Of a stretch of 64,000 nucleotides of DNA, positions 49,591 through 57,813 are shown piece by piece. The notes under the pieces are model-generated. The model made no database searches. It saw nothing but the letters and a program-made list of their open reading frames with translations, and was not told where the DNA came from. How positions within the stretch are numbered: position 1 is the first letter of the stretch; every line of letters starts with the position of its first letter. A program made the translations under genes and the position numbers. Source of the stretch: Candidatus Poribacteria bacterium (lineage in GTDB: Bacteria > Poribacteria > WGA-4E > WGA-3G); contig JAJEDN010000016.1 of NCBI GenBank assembly GCA_022821495.1, positions 38,781 through 102,780 of the forward strand, given 5' to 3'.

Positions 49591-50433
49591 ATGAAAAAAA
49601 CAGATATAAAAATTAGCAATATATCTTCTCAACATTCCGGCAAAGCAGGGACTGATACATTGACAGGACTTCAAGGACTTCTACGAAAAAAAGGTGGATA
49701 CCTACCCATAAGTTTAATCAGCAGTATGCTGATTATGCTTATCAGCATAACAGGTTGCTCCGATGTGCCTTATACCGGTCCAACGCTGACTGTCGGCCAT
49801 GTTGACGATTATCTTAACACAATTGAACAAGATACAGTTTGTCTTCAGGATGGATTTGATACAGTCTGTGTAAAACTGCTGTTGGATACAACAGAAATCG
49901 ATGCAACAAATATAGACTATACACCTACCGTCCACGTCCATCCAACAAATATCACCTATGTATTTGATTATCAAGGGAATCCTATTTTGGAAGCAAAGAG
50001 ACTTATGGACACTACCCAAATTGTACAGGAATTAGTAGCAGCTGGCAAAGCGGAACTCCCCTCAAATGTTGATGATCTCAACAATGGCGATTATGTTCCG
50101 GAAGGCTGGATTATCCAGGTGTACTACCCAGACACATTCCCCGAAGCAAGGCGCGGGCGAACACCCGAAACCAGCGGACTCGACATCAGAATCGTTGAAG
50201 GAACAACGATTGCGACGAATAGACGAAGAGATCTGGAGATAATCGACTTTACGCAAACTAACAAATATGATGGCAGACGCGGTGTTGAGTTTTCCGTCGA
50301 AACTGAGGCACCAGAGATAACAATTCAAGTGAATGGGTTGGTTCCAGGCAATACAGCAACATTCCGCATCAGTGCAGAGAGCGTAGAATCTGACGATGAC
50401 ACAAATATCCTCCAGTTACAGCCACTACAGTAG
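49591..50433 (+). CDS. Lipoprotein, paralogue A of a tandem pair
   Basis: A 280-residue protein with an unusually long N-terminus (about 40 residues) before the hydrophobic core and lipobox (SITGC near residue 57). After the Cys comes SDVPYTG, shared with the next gene (SDMPYTG). Shared blocks are VDxYL with VCxQD, a Cys pair 9-11 residues apart, and YVPEGWIIQVYYP versus GHGWIIWVYYP. No known domain is recognised. GGGAGTAACATC lies before the ATG; the identical GGAGTAACATC precedes the second gene. Confidence 0.82.
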   Translation: MKKTDIKISNISSQHSGKAGTDTLTGLQGLLRKKGGYLPISLISSMLIMLISITGCSDVPYTGPTLTVGHVDDYLNTIEQDTVCLQDGFDTVCVKLLLDTTEIDATNIDYTPTVHVHPTNITYVFDYQGNPILEAKRLMDTTQIVQELVAAGKAELPSNVDDLNNGDYVPEGWIIQVYYPDTFPEARRGRTPETSGLDIRIVEGTTIATNRRRDLEIIDFTQTNKYDGRRGVEFSVETEAPEITIQVNGLVPGNTATFRISAESVESDDDTNILQLQPLQ

Positions 50434-50454
50434 TCTCTAAGCAGGAGTAACATC

Positions 50455-51327
50455 ATGAGAACAATTGAACCTTTAGCGTCAAAATTCAGCGTCGGCATCC
50501 TAATGATCCTTTTCAGCATCACCGGTTGTTCCGACATGCCTTATACAGGTTCAGTGCTAACTGTTCATGAGGTAGACCGCTATCTCGTCTCAACGGATGG
50601 AAATGTTGTCTGCTTTCAAGATGCGCTCGATTCAACCTGCCTAAAACTTACACCAGAAACAGGGAACGGCGCGAACGCCATCAACGGACCTGCGATCCAC
50701 ATCTATCCGGAGAGACGGGTGTATGTGTTCTATCATGAAGGGAAACCTATTTTACGCGCAGTGAGGGCAGGCGATAACAACGGCAATAACGGCAACGGCA
50801 ATGGCGATAGCAACGGCAATAACGGAGCGGATGGCAATAATAACAATAATAACGGCAATGGCAATAACGGCGGGGGTGGCAATAACAACAATAATAACGG
50901 CAATGGCAATAACGGCGGGGGTGGCAATAACGGCAACGACAATGGTAATAACAACGGCAACAACAACGGCGATAATCCAGATGGGACGAATGGTGATGAC
51001 AACGACAATAACGACAATCCACCGGATGATGCTGATGATGGACACGGATGGATTATCTGGGTATACTATCCAGAGGGAACCGCTGCCCAAGATCCACCAA
51101 CACTTAGCGAGAGCGGCGTAACCGTTACCATAAATGGTAAACAGATAACAGATGCGGATATAACCGGTTTTGCCCAGTTCATTGGACCCAATAACGAAGT
51201 AGGCGTTCAGTTCTTCTATCCAACGCAGTCCGCGGAGCTTTTAGACCTACAGGTGCGGATGGAAGGAATCGTCGCTGCTGATGATCCAGTAAGATTCAAT
51301 ATAAACTACTTGTGGAATTCACAATAA
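50455..51327 (+). CDS. Lipoprotein, paralogue B with Asn/Gly/Asp-rich insert
   Basis: A 290-residue paralogue of the preceding protein with a normal lipoprotein signal (lipobox SITGC near residue 24). Residues about 105-190 are almost only Asn, Gly and Asp, placed between the halves that correspond to a short linker in paralogue A. The C-terminal half (GWIIWVYYPEG, VGVQFFYPTQSAELL) is conserved with A. The tract probably forms a flexible spacer or a calcium-binding-like surface. It starts 21 bp after A. Confidence 0.82.
   Translation: MRTIEPLASKFSVGILMILFSITGCSDMPYTGSVLTVHEVDRYLVSTDGNVVCFQDALDSTCLKLTPETGNGANAINGPAIHIYPERRVYVFYHEGKPILRAVRAGDNNGNNGNGNGDSNGNNGADGNNNNNNGNGNNGGGGNNNNNNGNGNNGGGGNNGNDNGNNNGNNNGDNPDGTNGDDNDNNDNPPDDADDGHGWIIWVYYPEGTAAQDPPTLSESGVTVTINGKQITDADITGFAQFIGPNNEVGVQFFYPTQSAELLDLQVRMEGIVAADDPVRFNINYLWNSQ
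50770..51020 (+). repeat. Low-complexity AAC/AAT/GGC codon tract
   Basis: Codons for Asn, Gly and Asp are repeated within the lipoprotein B gene, including two near-identical copies of a unit of about 45 bp around 50833-50923 (ending GGCAATAACGGCGGGGGTGG). Copy number could vary by slippage. Confidence 0.75.
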
Positions 51328-51401
51328 TTCCAAAACGTGCGATAATGCACGTCGCCTTTGAACGCGTGCGCCGAAAAAGATCGCTGTCCTACAAGTTTCC
51401 C

Positions 51402-51429
51402 CGTTCGTAGTAGGGCAATTGATTGCCCG
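51402..51429. repeat. Hairpin repeat with CGTAGTAG prefix, copy 2
   Basis: CGTTCGTAGTAG then GGGCAAT-TG-ATTGCCC. The same sequence occurs at 63504-63531. A separate CGTGC/GCACG hairpin is at about 51341. Together they fill the 150-bp gap between convergent genes. Confidence 0.65.
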
Positions 51430-51479
51430 TTTCTTAGCGAAGTATTTTCTTATCCTTCATGTATCTTCGTCTAATTACA

Positions 51480-52280
51480 TTATTCATCCAGTTGATGCAC
51501 AACAGCAAGTGGCGTCGCAGCGAGTAGACCCGCATCAATCGGAATAACAACACCCGAAATCCATTTCGACTCATCGCTGGCGAGAAAAACAGTCGCCCAC
51601 GCCACATCCCATGCGGTTCCCTCCGTACCCAGCGGCCCAATAAGACGACGGCGTTCCCGTTCTGCTTCGCTCAAGTATGGCGCAGGGAACGAAGCGTAGA
51701 GATGCCCCGGCGCGATACAATTCACTCGAATATTATCGCGTCCGTGATGGACTGCCATCACCTTCGTTGTAGAAATCATGCCACCTTTCGCTGCCGCATA
51801 AGGTACATTTCGAGAGGAACCCGCACGCAGCGCGTCAATAGACGAGACATTAATAATGGACCCACCCCCCGCCTCAGCCATTCGAGGCACCGCATGCTTA
51901 CACGCCATGATCATGCTCTTGAGGTTAACATCCATCACTCTATCCCATTTCTCCTCATCTACCTCCGTGACCATCCCAGAACCGCCGAGTCCGACGTTGT
52001 TAAAAAGAACATTCACTTTACCGAAGCGTTCAACAGCAGCTGCCACCATCCCAGCGCAAGCCGCCTCTGTAGACAGATCACCGATGAACACCGCAGCTTC
52101 GCCACCTGCAGCCTCAATGTCCGCAAGTGTAGCGTTGGCATTCTCAGGCGAGATGTCCGCCAACAGCACTTTCGCACCTTCTCTCGCAAAAAGCATGGAT
52201 GTCGCATAGCCAGTGCCATCAACTTCACCTTTTTTCCCAGCACCCGTGACAATCGCAACTTTCCCGTTTAATCGCTCCAT
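51480..52280 (-). CDS. Short-chain dehydrogenase/reductase
   Basis: A 266-residue NAD(P)-dependent oxidoreductase. TGAGKKGEVDGTGYATSMLF is an SDR glycine motif with an insert of about four residues after TGAGKK. NNVGLGG is near residue 91, SS near residue 146 and YAAAKGG near residue 160. ATG 52280 is chosen over a TTG at 52292. A MITE-like element starts 16 bp upstream of the start, leaving little room for a native promoter. Confidence 0.9.
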   Translation of the reverse strand: MERLNGKVAIVTGAGKKGEVDGTGYATSMLFAREGAKVLLADISPENANATLADIEAAGGEAAVFIGDLSTEAACAGMVAAAVERFGKVNVLFNNVGLGGSGMVTEVDEEKWDRVMDVNLKSMIMACKHAVPRMAEAGGGSIINVSSIDALRAGSSRNVPYAAAKGGMISTTKVMAVHHGRDNIRVNCIAPGHLYASFPAPYLSEAERERRRLIGPLGTEGTAWDVAWATVFLASDESKWISGVVIPIDAGLLAATPLAVVHQLDE

Positions 52281-52295
52281 AATTTCAACCAATCC

Positions 52296-52514
52296 AAGAC
52301 TTAAGCATTGCTCTCAAAGTCCCCCTGATAAGGGGGATTTAGGGGGTTAGCACCTCTCAAAGTCCCTGATAAGGGGGATTTAGGGGGTTAGCACCTCTCA
52401 AAGTCCCCTAATAAGAGGGATTTAGGGGGTTAGCACCTCTCAAAGTCCCCCTGATAAGGGGGATTTAGGGGGTTTCTTAAAAATACCAAAATTACTGCTT
52501 TTTGCGTAAGTCCT
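52296..52514. mobile_element. MITE-like element, AGGACTTACGCA family, with four tandem cassettes
   Basis: Ends AAGACTTAAGCA (52296-52307) and TGCGTAAGTCCT (52503-52514) are inverted, 10 of 12 matching. Between them are four tandem units of about 42 bp, each CTCTCAAAGTCCCCCTGATA then AGGGGGATTTAGGGGGTTAG, with small differences (one lacks two C). The 312-bp gap between the SDR and Gfo/Idh genes is mostly this element; the rest is purine-poor sequence near 52520-52570. Confidence 0.75.
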
Positions 52515-52603
52515 ACAATTAAAAGGACAGAAGATTTTCCAGTCTTCCAACCTTCCAACCTTCCATCCCCCCAAAAATAAATATCCAATCGCAGCAGTTG
52601 TAT

Positions 52604-53776
52604 CTACCCACCAATCCCCAACTTATCGTTAATCTCTTTCTGATAACCTTCAAGCTCACAGTTTTCAATCTCGGCGATCGTCACAGGACGACCAAACCAC
52701 CCAGATTCATAGACCGCCATGCAGATCGCTTCAGACCGCATCCCTTCAACAGCGTCCACCTCCGGTTTCCCGCCGCTCCGAATCGCATCCGCAAAGTATT
52801 TCAGCTCAATCGCGACTGTATCTTCAACACCACCGGGGAAGTAGTATTCCCGTTCCGAATCGCTAAGGCTATCCGTAAATTCTTTCATCAGGTCTTCGTT
52901 AGAAATCGGTTCACCGCCTCGCGGCACTAAACCTCTCCCCCAATCAAGCGCGCCTTCACTGCCATAAACCGTATGTTGACCGAAACCGTGTCCCGGTGCC
53001 GAACCGACCCACGTCCATTGTGCAGTAACGCCTTGTTCGAACTTGATGGTAGCGATCATTGCGTCTTCAACATCAACAGCATAACCGCCTTCACGTTCAC
53101 CCGGATTATCGTAGCGGAACGGTTCATACGCCTTATTGATGGCGTAAACTTCCTCAGCTTCCAGCCCAAGAATATAGCGCATCAGATCCGTGAAATGCAC
53201 ACCACCATCCAATGCCCAACCGCCGCCGGCATCCATCTTGAAGTTGCGCCAGCCCCATTTACCCAAGCCTTCACCGACTTCGATCCAGAAGAACATACGC
53301 GGCTCACCGATCCGTCCTTGCGCGATTGCCCAGCTCCGTGTCCGTTGAATGCGCGCCAGACGATAGTTCTCCGCCACGGAGATAATCTTGTCGTTCCGAT
53401 CCGCCGCCTCCATCATCAATTGGCATGCCCGCATTGTGATACCGAACGGTTTTTCAATGATAACGTGCTTCCCCGCCTCAAGTGCAGGCACTGCAAGCGT
53501 ATGATGTGCACTGTGAAGCGCGCAGATGTCAACACATTCCAAATCAGGATGTTTCGCCAGCATTGCATCGAGTTCTGTATAGACTGCTGGTTTCGTCCCG
53601 CCTTGAAATTCGTGTGCCTGATTCGCGCGTTCTTCAGCGCGTTCCTCGGCGATGTCGCACGCCGCCACAATCTCAAAATCCCTGAGTCCGTTTGACCAGA
53701 GTTGACGATAACCCCCCATGTGTGCACCCGACATACCGCCGCATCCGACCAATCCCATCTTAATTCGTTCTGGCAT
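52604..53776 (-). CDS. Gfo/Idh/MocA-family oxidoreductase
   Basis: A 390-residue NAD(P)-dependent sugar or inositol dehydrogenase-like enzyme. The Rossmann motif GLVGCGGMSGAH is near residue 8, the signature EKPFG near residue 110, and GGWALDGGVHFTDLMRY near residue 178, where the His is the usual catalytic position. The C-terminal beta-domain ends YESGWFGRPVTIAEI. AAGGAGG lies upstream. No signal peptide. Substrate unknown. Confidence 0.93.
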   Translation of the reverse strand: MPERIKMGLVGCGGMSGAHMGGYRQLWSNGLRDFEIVAACDIAEERAEERANQAHEFQGGTKPAVYTELDAMLAKHPDLECVDICALHSAHHTLAVPALEAGKHVIIEKPFGITMRACQLMMEAADRNDKIISVAENYRLARIQRTRSWAIAQGRIGEPRMFFWIEVGEGLGKWGWRNFKMDAGGGWALDGGVHFTDLMRYILGLEAEEVYAINKAYEPFRYDNPGEREGGYAVDVEDAMIATIKFEQGVTAQWTWVGSAPGHGFGQHTVYGSEGALDWGRGLVPRGGEPISNEDLMKEFTDSLSDSEREYYFPGGVEDTVAIELKYFADAIRSGGKPEVDAVEGMRSEAICMAVYESGWFGRPVTIAEIENCELEGYQKEINDKLGIGG

Positions 53777-53844
53777 GTAAGCCTCCTTGTGTATCTGTCC
53801 AAATCACGATTCGCGCGCCCAACGCGCCTAACAGGATATGAGAA

Positions 53845-53873
53845 ATTATATGCGATACGGAATCCCCTGTCAA
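53845..53873 (-). promoter_or_regulatory. Perfect sigma70 promoter of the Gfo/Idh/MocA gene
   Basis: Minus strand TTGACA (53868-53873), 17-bp spacer, TATAAT (53845-53850). The predicted transcript begins about 60 bp before the start codon. Confidence 0.85.
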
Positions 53874-53889
53874 CATTTTTCTCAATGCT

Positions 53890-53933
53890 TCAAAGTCCCT
53901 ACCCCCTTGATAAGGGGGGATAAAGGGGGGTTG
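53890..53933. repeat. CCCCCTTGATAAGGGGGG cassette
   Basis: A single degenerate member of the CCCCCTGATAAGGGGG family, lying between the divergent Gfo/Idh and LamG promoters. Confidence 0.65.
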
Positions 53934-54000
53934 ACTTTAGCATTAAGAGCGTATAAGTAAAATCCACCATAAATGACTCTCAGAAGCTCTCTCGAAACCG

Positions 54001-54029
54001 TTGACATAAAAATCCTTTTCTGATAAAAT
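54001..54029 (+). promoter_or_regulatory. Sigma70-type promoter of the second LamG gene
   Basis: TTGACA (54001-54006), 17-bp spacer, TAAAAT (54024-54029). The predicted start lies near 54036, so the leader is under 20 nt and includes only the GGGGG ribosome-binding region. Confidence 0.8.
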
Positions 54030-54052
54030 TCGCAATAAAGGGGGAAATGACC

Positions 54053-54841
54053 ATGCATAAAATAGCGCGAAAGTTTTTCTGTCTGGCAGTAATCAGTTTA
54101 ATAGGGCTCTATAGCGGAATTGCCGATGCAGCAGTTGATAAGCATACTGTCGCTGTCTGGCTCTTTGAGGAAGGGAACGGAAAAACCGCGAAAGACGCTT
54201 CCGGGAACGGGCACGACGGCAAATTTGCCGGGAGTCCTAAGTGGGTAAAAGCGAAATTCGGAACAGGATTAGAGCTACCCGGCGATGCTGGCGGCTACGT
54301 CGTCGTCGATTCTACCAAAAAACTGGAATTGGAAACACTCAGTATTGAAGCATGGGTTAAAGTGGAAGAGGGTACAGGTAAATGGCAAGGTATCGTCTGC
54401 AAACAGCAGGCAGGGTGTACCAATCGAAACTACGGCATCTGGGTGAATGTAAATACGAGCGTTCTGCATGCACAAATCGGTGCAAATGGCGGCTGCGCGT
54501 TCAGTATAGATGGCACAACTGAGATCACAGATAACAAGTGGCATCATCTCGCATTTACTTATGATGGCAAGATAGGACGCGTTTACGTCGATGGCGAATT
54601 AGAGAACGAGGCACCCAACGCACAGTCGTTTCAGAGCGGCGATCCAATTACGATCGGTGTGCCGAACCTCGATAACGCAAACGGATTGAAAGGTATCATT
54701 GATGAAATCCGCATCTCCAACGTCGCACGCACCGAAGATGAAATTCAGGAAGCGAGGGATGTCGGCTTAGCACAAATTCTCAGCGTTGACCCCAGCGGCA
54801 AACTCGCAACACGCTGGGGATATATTAAACAAGTCCAATAG
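54053..54841 (+). CDS. Secreted LamG-domain protein, second copy
   Basis: A 262-residue protein with a signal peptide (ends near ADA). The LamG domain has VAVWLFEEGNGKTAKDASGN, GHDGKFAGSPKWVKAKFGTG, LSIEAWVKVEEGTGKW, WHHLAFTYDGKIGRVYVDGE and GIIDEIRISNVARTEDEIQE. The tail LSVDPSGKLATRWGYIKQVQ matches the 15833 protein. ATG 54053 is preferred to ATG 54047 because the GGGGG is better spaced. The stop codon is followed directly by an AGGACTTACGCA repeat end. Confidence 0.9.
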   Translation: MHKIARKFFCLAVISLIGLYSGIADAAVDKHTVAVWLFEEGNGKTAKDASGNGHDGKFAGSPKWVKAKFGTGLELPGDAGGYVVVDSTKKLELETLSIEAWVKVEEGTGKWQGIVCKQQAGCTNRNYGIWVNVNTSVLHAQIGANGGCAFSIDGTTEITDNKWHHLAFTYDGKIGRVYVDGELENEAPNAQSFQSGDPITIGVPNLDNANGLKGIIDEIRISNVARTEDEIQEARDVGLAQILSVDPSGKLATRWGYIKQVQ

Positions 54842-54843
54842 TC

Positions 54844-55032
54844 AGGACTTACGCACTATCCCTTACAATCCCTACCCCCCTGATAAGGGGGAATATGGGG
54901 GGTTGTGGATTTAGGGGGTTTGCGCTGAAAGTCCCCCTGATAAGGGGGATTTAGGGGGTTTAAAATATCGCACTTCAAAGTCCCCCTGATAAGGGGGATT
55001 TAGGGGGTTTAAAATATCGCACTTCAAAGTCC
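54844..55032. repeat. One-ended repeat block with three CCCCCTGATAAGGGGG cassettes
   Basis: It starts with AGGACTTACGCA (54844-54855). Three cassettes follow at about 54870, 54930 and 54978, the last two joined by TTTAAAATATCGCACTTCAA, which recurs as a truncated fourth unit running into the leader of the next gene. No right-hand TGCGTAAGTCCT end is present. Confidence 0.7.
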
Positions 55033-55054
55033 GATCTGAAATAGGGAGAACAAT

Positions 55055-56257
55055 TTGAGAAGATTAACCTTCGCATGTTTACCGCTTTTTTGCTTCACAA
55101 TATCCGCATTCGGGCAAGGGCTTCCAATGGCAGTACCAGAAACGGTCGGCGTTTCCACCGAACGCCTTGAACGCATCCGTCCTGTGATGCAAGGTTATGT
55201 TGATGACGGAAACCTGCCGGGATTCCTAACAGTCGTGGCGAGACGCGGCAAAATTGTCCATTTTGAAACCATCGGCATGCGGGATGTAGAAAATAAAAAA
55301 CCTGTTGAACCCGATACGATATTCCGTATCTATTCCATGTCAAAGCCGATTACGAGTGTCGCCGTGATGATGCTTTACGAGGAAGGGCGTTTTCAACTCG
55401 GTACACCCGTCTCTAAGTTTATCCCCCAATTTAAAAACATGAAGGTCTACAACGAAGACCAGACGGAAATCTTGGATGCGAAGAAGGAGATAACAATCAA
55501 ACATCTCCTCATGCATACCGCTGGATTAACTTACGGCTGGGGCAATAAACCGGTCGATGCACTCTATAGGGAGGCGAACATCCGGGAACCCGGCTCAACC
55601 TTGGTGGATATGGTCGAAAAACTCGGTAAGATTCCCCTCGTTCACGAACCGGGCGAAAGGTGGACCTATAGTGTCTCTACCGATGTCCTCGGCTACTTTG
55701 TGGAAGTCGTTTCAGGGATGCCGTTTGAAGAATTCCTCCAAACGCGAATCTTCGGCCCCCTCGACATGGTAGACACAGCGTTTTCGGTGCCATCGGAGAA
55801 GGTGGACAGGTTCGCAGCACTCTATAGACCTACTAAAGAGAATGGACTTGAGCGGACACGACGACCAGCACTCGAAGTTGATGAATACACTTTTTTCCCA
55901 TCCGGTGGTGGCGGCCTCGTCTCAACCGCCGCAGATTACATGCGGTTTTCTCAGATGCTACTCAACGGTGGTGAACTTGATGGGGTCCGTATATTGGGTA
56001 AAAAGACGGTGGAATTGATGCGCTACCCGCATCACAACAATCGGTTCGGCCTCGGTTTTAGGGTTATTACAGACGAAAATCCGCCGAATATCTTGGAGTC
56101 CGTAGGCAGTTTCAGTTGGGGCGGTGCGGCTGCGACCACCTTCTGGATTGATCCACAAGAAGAATTGGTCGCCGTACTCATGACGCAACTTCTCAATAAC
56201 CGATACCCATTCCAACAGCAATTTAAAGTCCTGACTTATCAGGCACTTACGGAGTAA
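55055..56257 (+). CDS. Secreted serine hydrolase of the class C beta-lactamase superfamily, copy 1
   Basis: A 400-residue protein with a signal peptide (MRRLTFACLPLFCFTISAFG). The SxxK motif is in IYSMSKPITS near residue 95, where Ser is the nucleophile, and the Tyr motif is TYSVSTDVLGY near residue 210. ELVAVLMTQLLNN closes the fold. Members include esterases, D-amino peptidases and transpeptidase-like enzymes, so the substrate is unknown. TTG 55055 is the start, with AGGGAG upstream. It is the only exported member of four tandem copies. Confidence 0.92.
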   Translation: MRRLTFACLPLFCFTISAFGQGLPMAVPETVGVSTERLERIRPVMQGYVDDGNLPGFLTVVARRGKIVHFETIGMRDVENKKPVEPDTIFRIYSMSKPITSVAVMMLYEEGRFQLGTPVSKFIPQFKNMKVYNEDQTEILDAKKEITIKHLLMHTAGLTYGWGNKPVDALYREANIREPGSTLVDMVEKLGKIPLVHEPGERWTYSVSTDVLGYFVEVVSGMPFEEFLQTRIFGPLDMVDTAFSVPSEKVDRFAALYRPTKENGLERTRRPALEVDEYTFFPSGGGGLVSTAADYMRFSQMLLNGGELDGVRILGKKTVELMRYPHHNNRFGLGFRVITDENPPNILESVGSFSWGGAAATTFWIDPQEELVAVLMTQLLNNRYPFQQQFKVLTYQALTE

Positions 56258-56258
56258 T

Positions 56259-56611
56259 GGTTATAAGTTATAGGTTGTAAGTTATAAGTTATAGTACAAC
56301 CCATAATTATTGAAACACATCAAGTCGAAGCGACTCCCATCTTATTCCCCCCTGATAAGTGGGGTGTTTTTGCTGGGGTGTTTCCCCTAGGGGGGTTATC
56401 TTCGTAAAAGTGTTCATTCTTATTCCCGCTGATAAGAGGGGTGTTTTTGATAGTGTGTTTCTTTATGGGGGGTTATCTTCGTAAAAGTGTTCATTAATTT
56501 TTCGATTTTACTATAATCTCTTGTGATGGGCGGTTGTGTTGTGGTATCCACAGCAGCCCTGAATACCCCAACACCCTTACTTATAACTGTTAACTGTTAA
56601 CTAACAACTAT
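56259..56611. repeat. Inverted heptamer-arm element 8 enclosing a MITE
   Basis: The left arm GGTTATAAGTTATAGGTTGT with further GTTATAAG units follows the stop of hydrolase copy 1. The right arm CTTATAACTGTTAACTGTTA continues ACTAACAACT before copy 2. Between them is the 228-bp MITE. Confidence 0.65.
56289..56516 (+). mobile_element. MITE-like element, TTATAGTAAA family, copy 2, internally duplicated
   Basis: Ends TTATAGTACAACCC and GATTTTACTATAA. The interior holds two successive copies of a module containing CCC-CTGATAAG-GGGG, GGTGTTTTTG and GGGGGGTTATCTTCGTAAAA followed by GTGTTCATT. It lies inside a larger interval bounded by heptamer arms (56259-56295 and 56574-56611), giving a 371-bp gap filled with repeats. 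Confidence 0.7.
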
Positions 56612-56627
56612 CTCATAGTAGACCTTG

Positions 56628-57812
56628 ATGGAAATATATGGAGGATTACCGCGAGCAGTCCCCGAAGATATAGGCATGTCAACCTCGCGGTTAGAGCGTA
56701 TGACCCCAGTCATGCGAGGCTATGTTGACAACGGAAAAATTCCGTGCGCATTGACAATGATCGCGCGTGGCGGCAGACTCGTCCATTTTGAAAAGTTCGG
56801 CATGCAGGATATCGCCGCCGCTAAACCGGTAGACTTTGACACCATCTTTCGCCTCTACTCGATGACAAAACCGATTACCAGCATCGCTGTGATGATGCTC
56901 TACGAAGAGGGGCATTTTCAACTTACCACACCCATCTCCGAATTCGTTCCCGCTTTCAAAGACATGAAGGTTTACACGAAAAATGGCAAGGATATTGTTG
57001 ATGCGGAACACGAGATAACAATAAAACATCTGCTTACACATACCACTGGACTTATCTATGATAGCGATACAGATTACCACCCAATTGATCAGCAGTATGA
57101 GGACGCCGATCTCTACGGTGGTGACCTCGCGAACATGATAGAAAAACTCGGAAATATCCCGCTCATTCATCAACCCGGCAGCGCATGGAAGTACGGTATG
57201 TCTACCGATGTACTCGGCTACCTCGTAGAGATCGTATCAGGAATGCCATTTGCAACGTTTTTGAAAACCCGTATTTTTGATCCGTTGGATATGCCCGACA
57301 CCGGTTTCTCCGTGCGGGTTGAAAACGCACACCGATATTCAAAGATATATGACTACGTGAAGGGCAGTGGCCTTAAGAAAATCGAGAAGATTCATGCCGC
57401 AACTGGACCGCTGAGTTTCTTTCATTCCGGGGGCGGCGGACTACAATCGACCGCCGCGGATTATCTCCGGTTCTGCCAAATGGTGCTCAACGACGGTGAA
57501 CTCGATGGCAAGCGGCTCCTCGGACGAAAGACCGCCGAACTTATCAGGATGAGCCATGTGCCGCCCGATTGGCTGGCACCGGAAAGAACCGGTACCGGTT
57601 TTGGACTCGGATTTTCTGTTATCACAGATGTCGCTGACACAAGTAGTCTCGGTTCCGTAGGCACTTGCAGTTGGGGAGGGATGGCAAGCACCACATTTTG
57701 GATCGATCCGGTTGAAGAATTGATCGCCATTCTGATGACGCAAGTGGTTAATGTCGATTGTCCGTTCCACGCCCAATTCCGAACTTTAACCTATCAGGCA
57801 CTTACGGAGTAG
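56628..57812 (+). CDS. Serine hydrolase, class C beta-lactamase superfamily, copy 2
   Basis: A 394-residue paralogue without signal peptide. SxxK is in LYSMTKPITSIAVMM near residue 83 and the Tyr motif is KYGMSTDVLGYLVEIVSG near residue 188. ATG 56628 (MEIYGGLPRAVPEDIG) is preferred to the TTG before it. The DNA before the start (CTATCTCATAGTAGACCTTG) resembles that before copy 3, so duplication included the leader. The cytoplasmic location differs from copy 1. Confidence 0.9.
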   Translation: MEIYGGLPRAVPEDIGMSTSRLERMTPVMRGYVDNGKIPCALTMIARGGRLVHFEKFGMQDIAAAKPVDFDTIFRLYSMTKPITSIAVMMLYEEGHFQLTTPISEFVPAFKDMKVYTKNGKDIVDAEHEITIKHLLTHTTGLIYDSDTDYHPIDQQYEDADLYGGDLANMIEKLGNIPLIHQPGSAWKYGMSTDVLGYLVEIVSGMPFATFLKTRIFDPLDMPDTGFSVRVENAHRYSKIYDYVKGSGLKKIEKIHAATGPLSFFHSGGGGLQSTAADYLRFCQMVLNDGELDGKRLLGRKTAELIRMSHVPPDWLAPERTGTGFGLGFSVITDVADTSSLGSVGTCSWGGMASTTFWIDPVEELIAILMTQVVNVDCPFHAQFRTLTYQALTE

Positions 57813-57813
57813 T

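Noticed and set aside
50733..51090. Minus-strand ORFs rich in Leu/Pro or Ile/Val opposite lipoprotein B
   Set aside because: They are complements of the Asn/Gly codon repeats, with no start context and no independent features.
52310..52477. CRISPR-like array
   Set aside because: Units are tandem without unique spacers, the repeat is the dispersed CCCCCTGATAAGGGGG cassette, and no cas genes are near.
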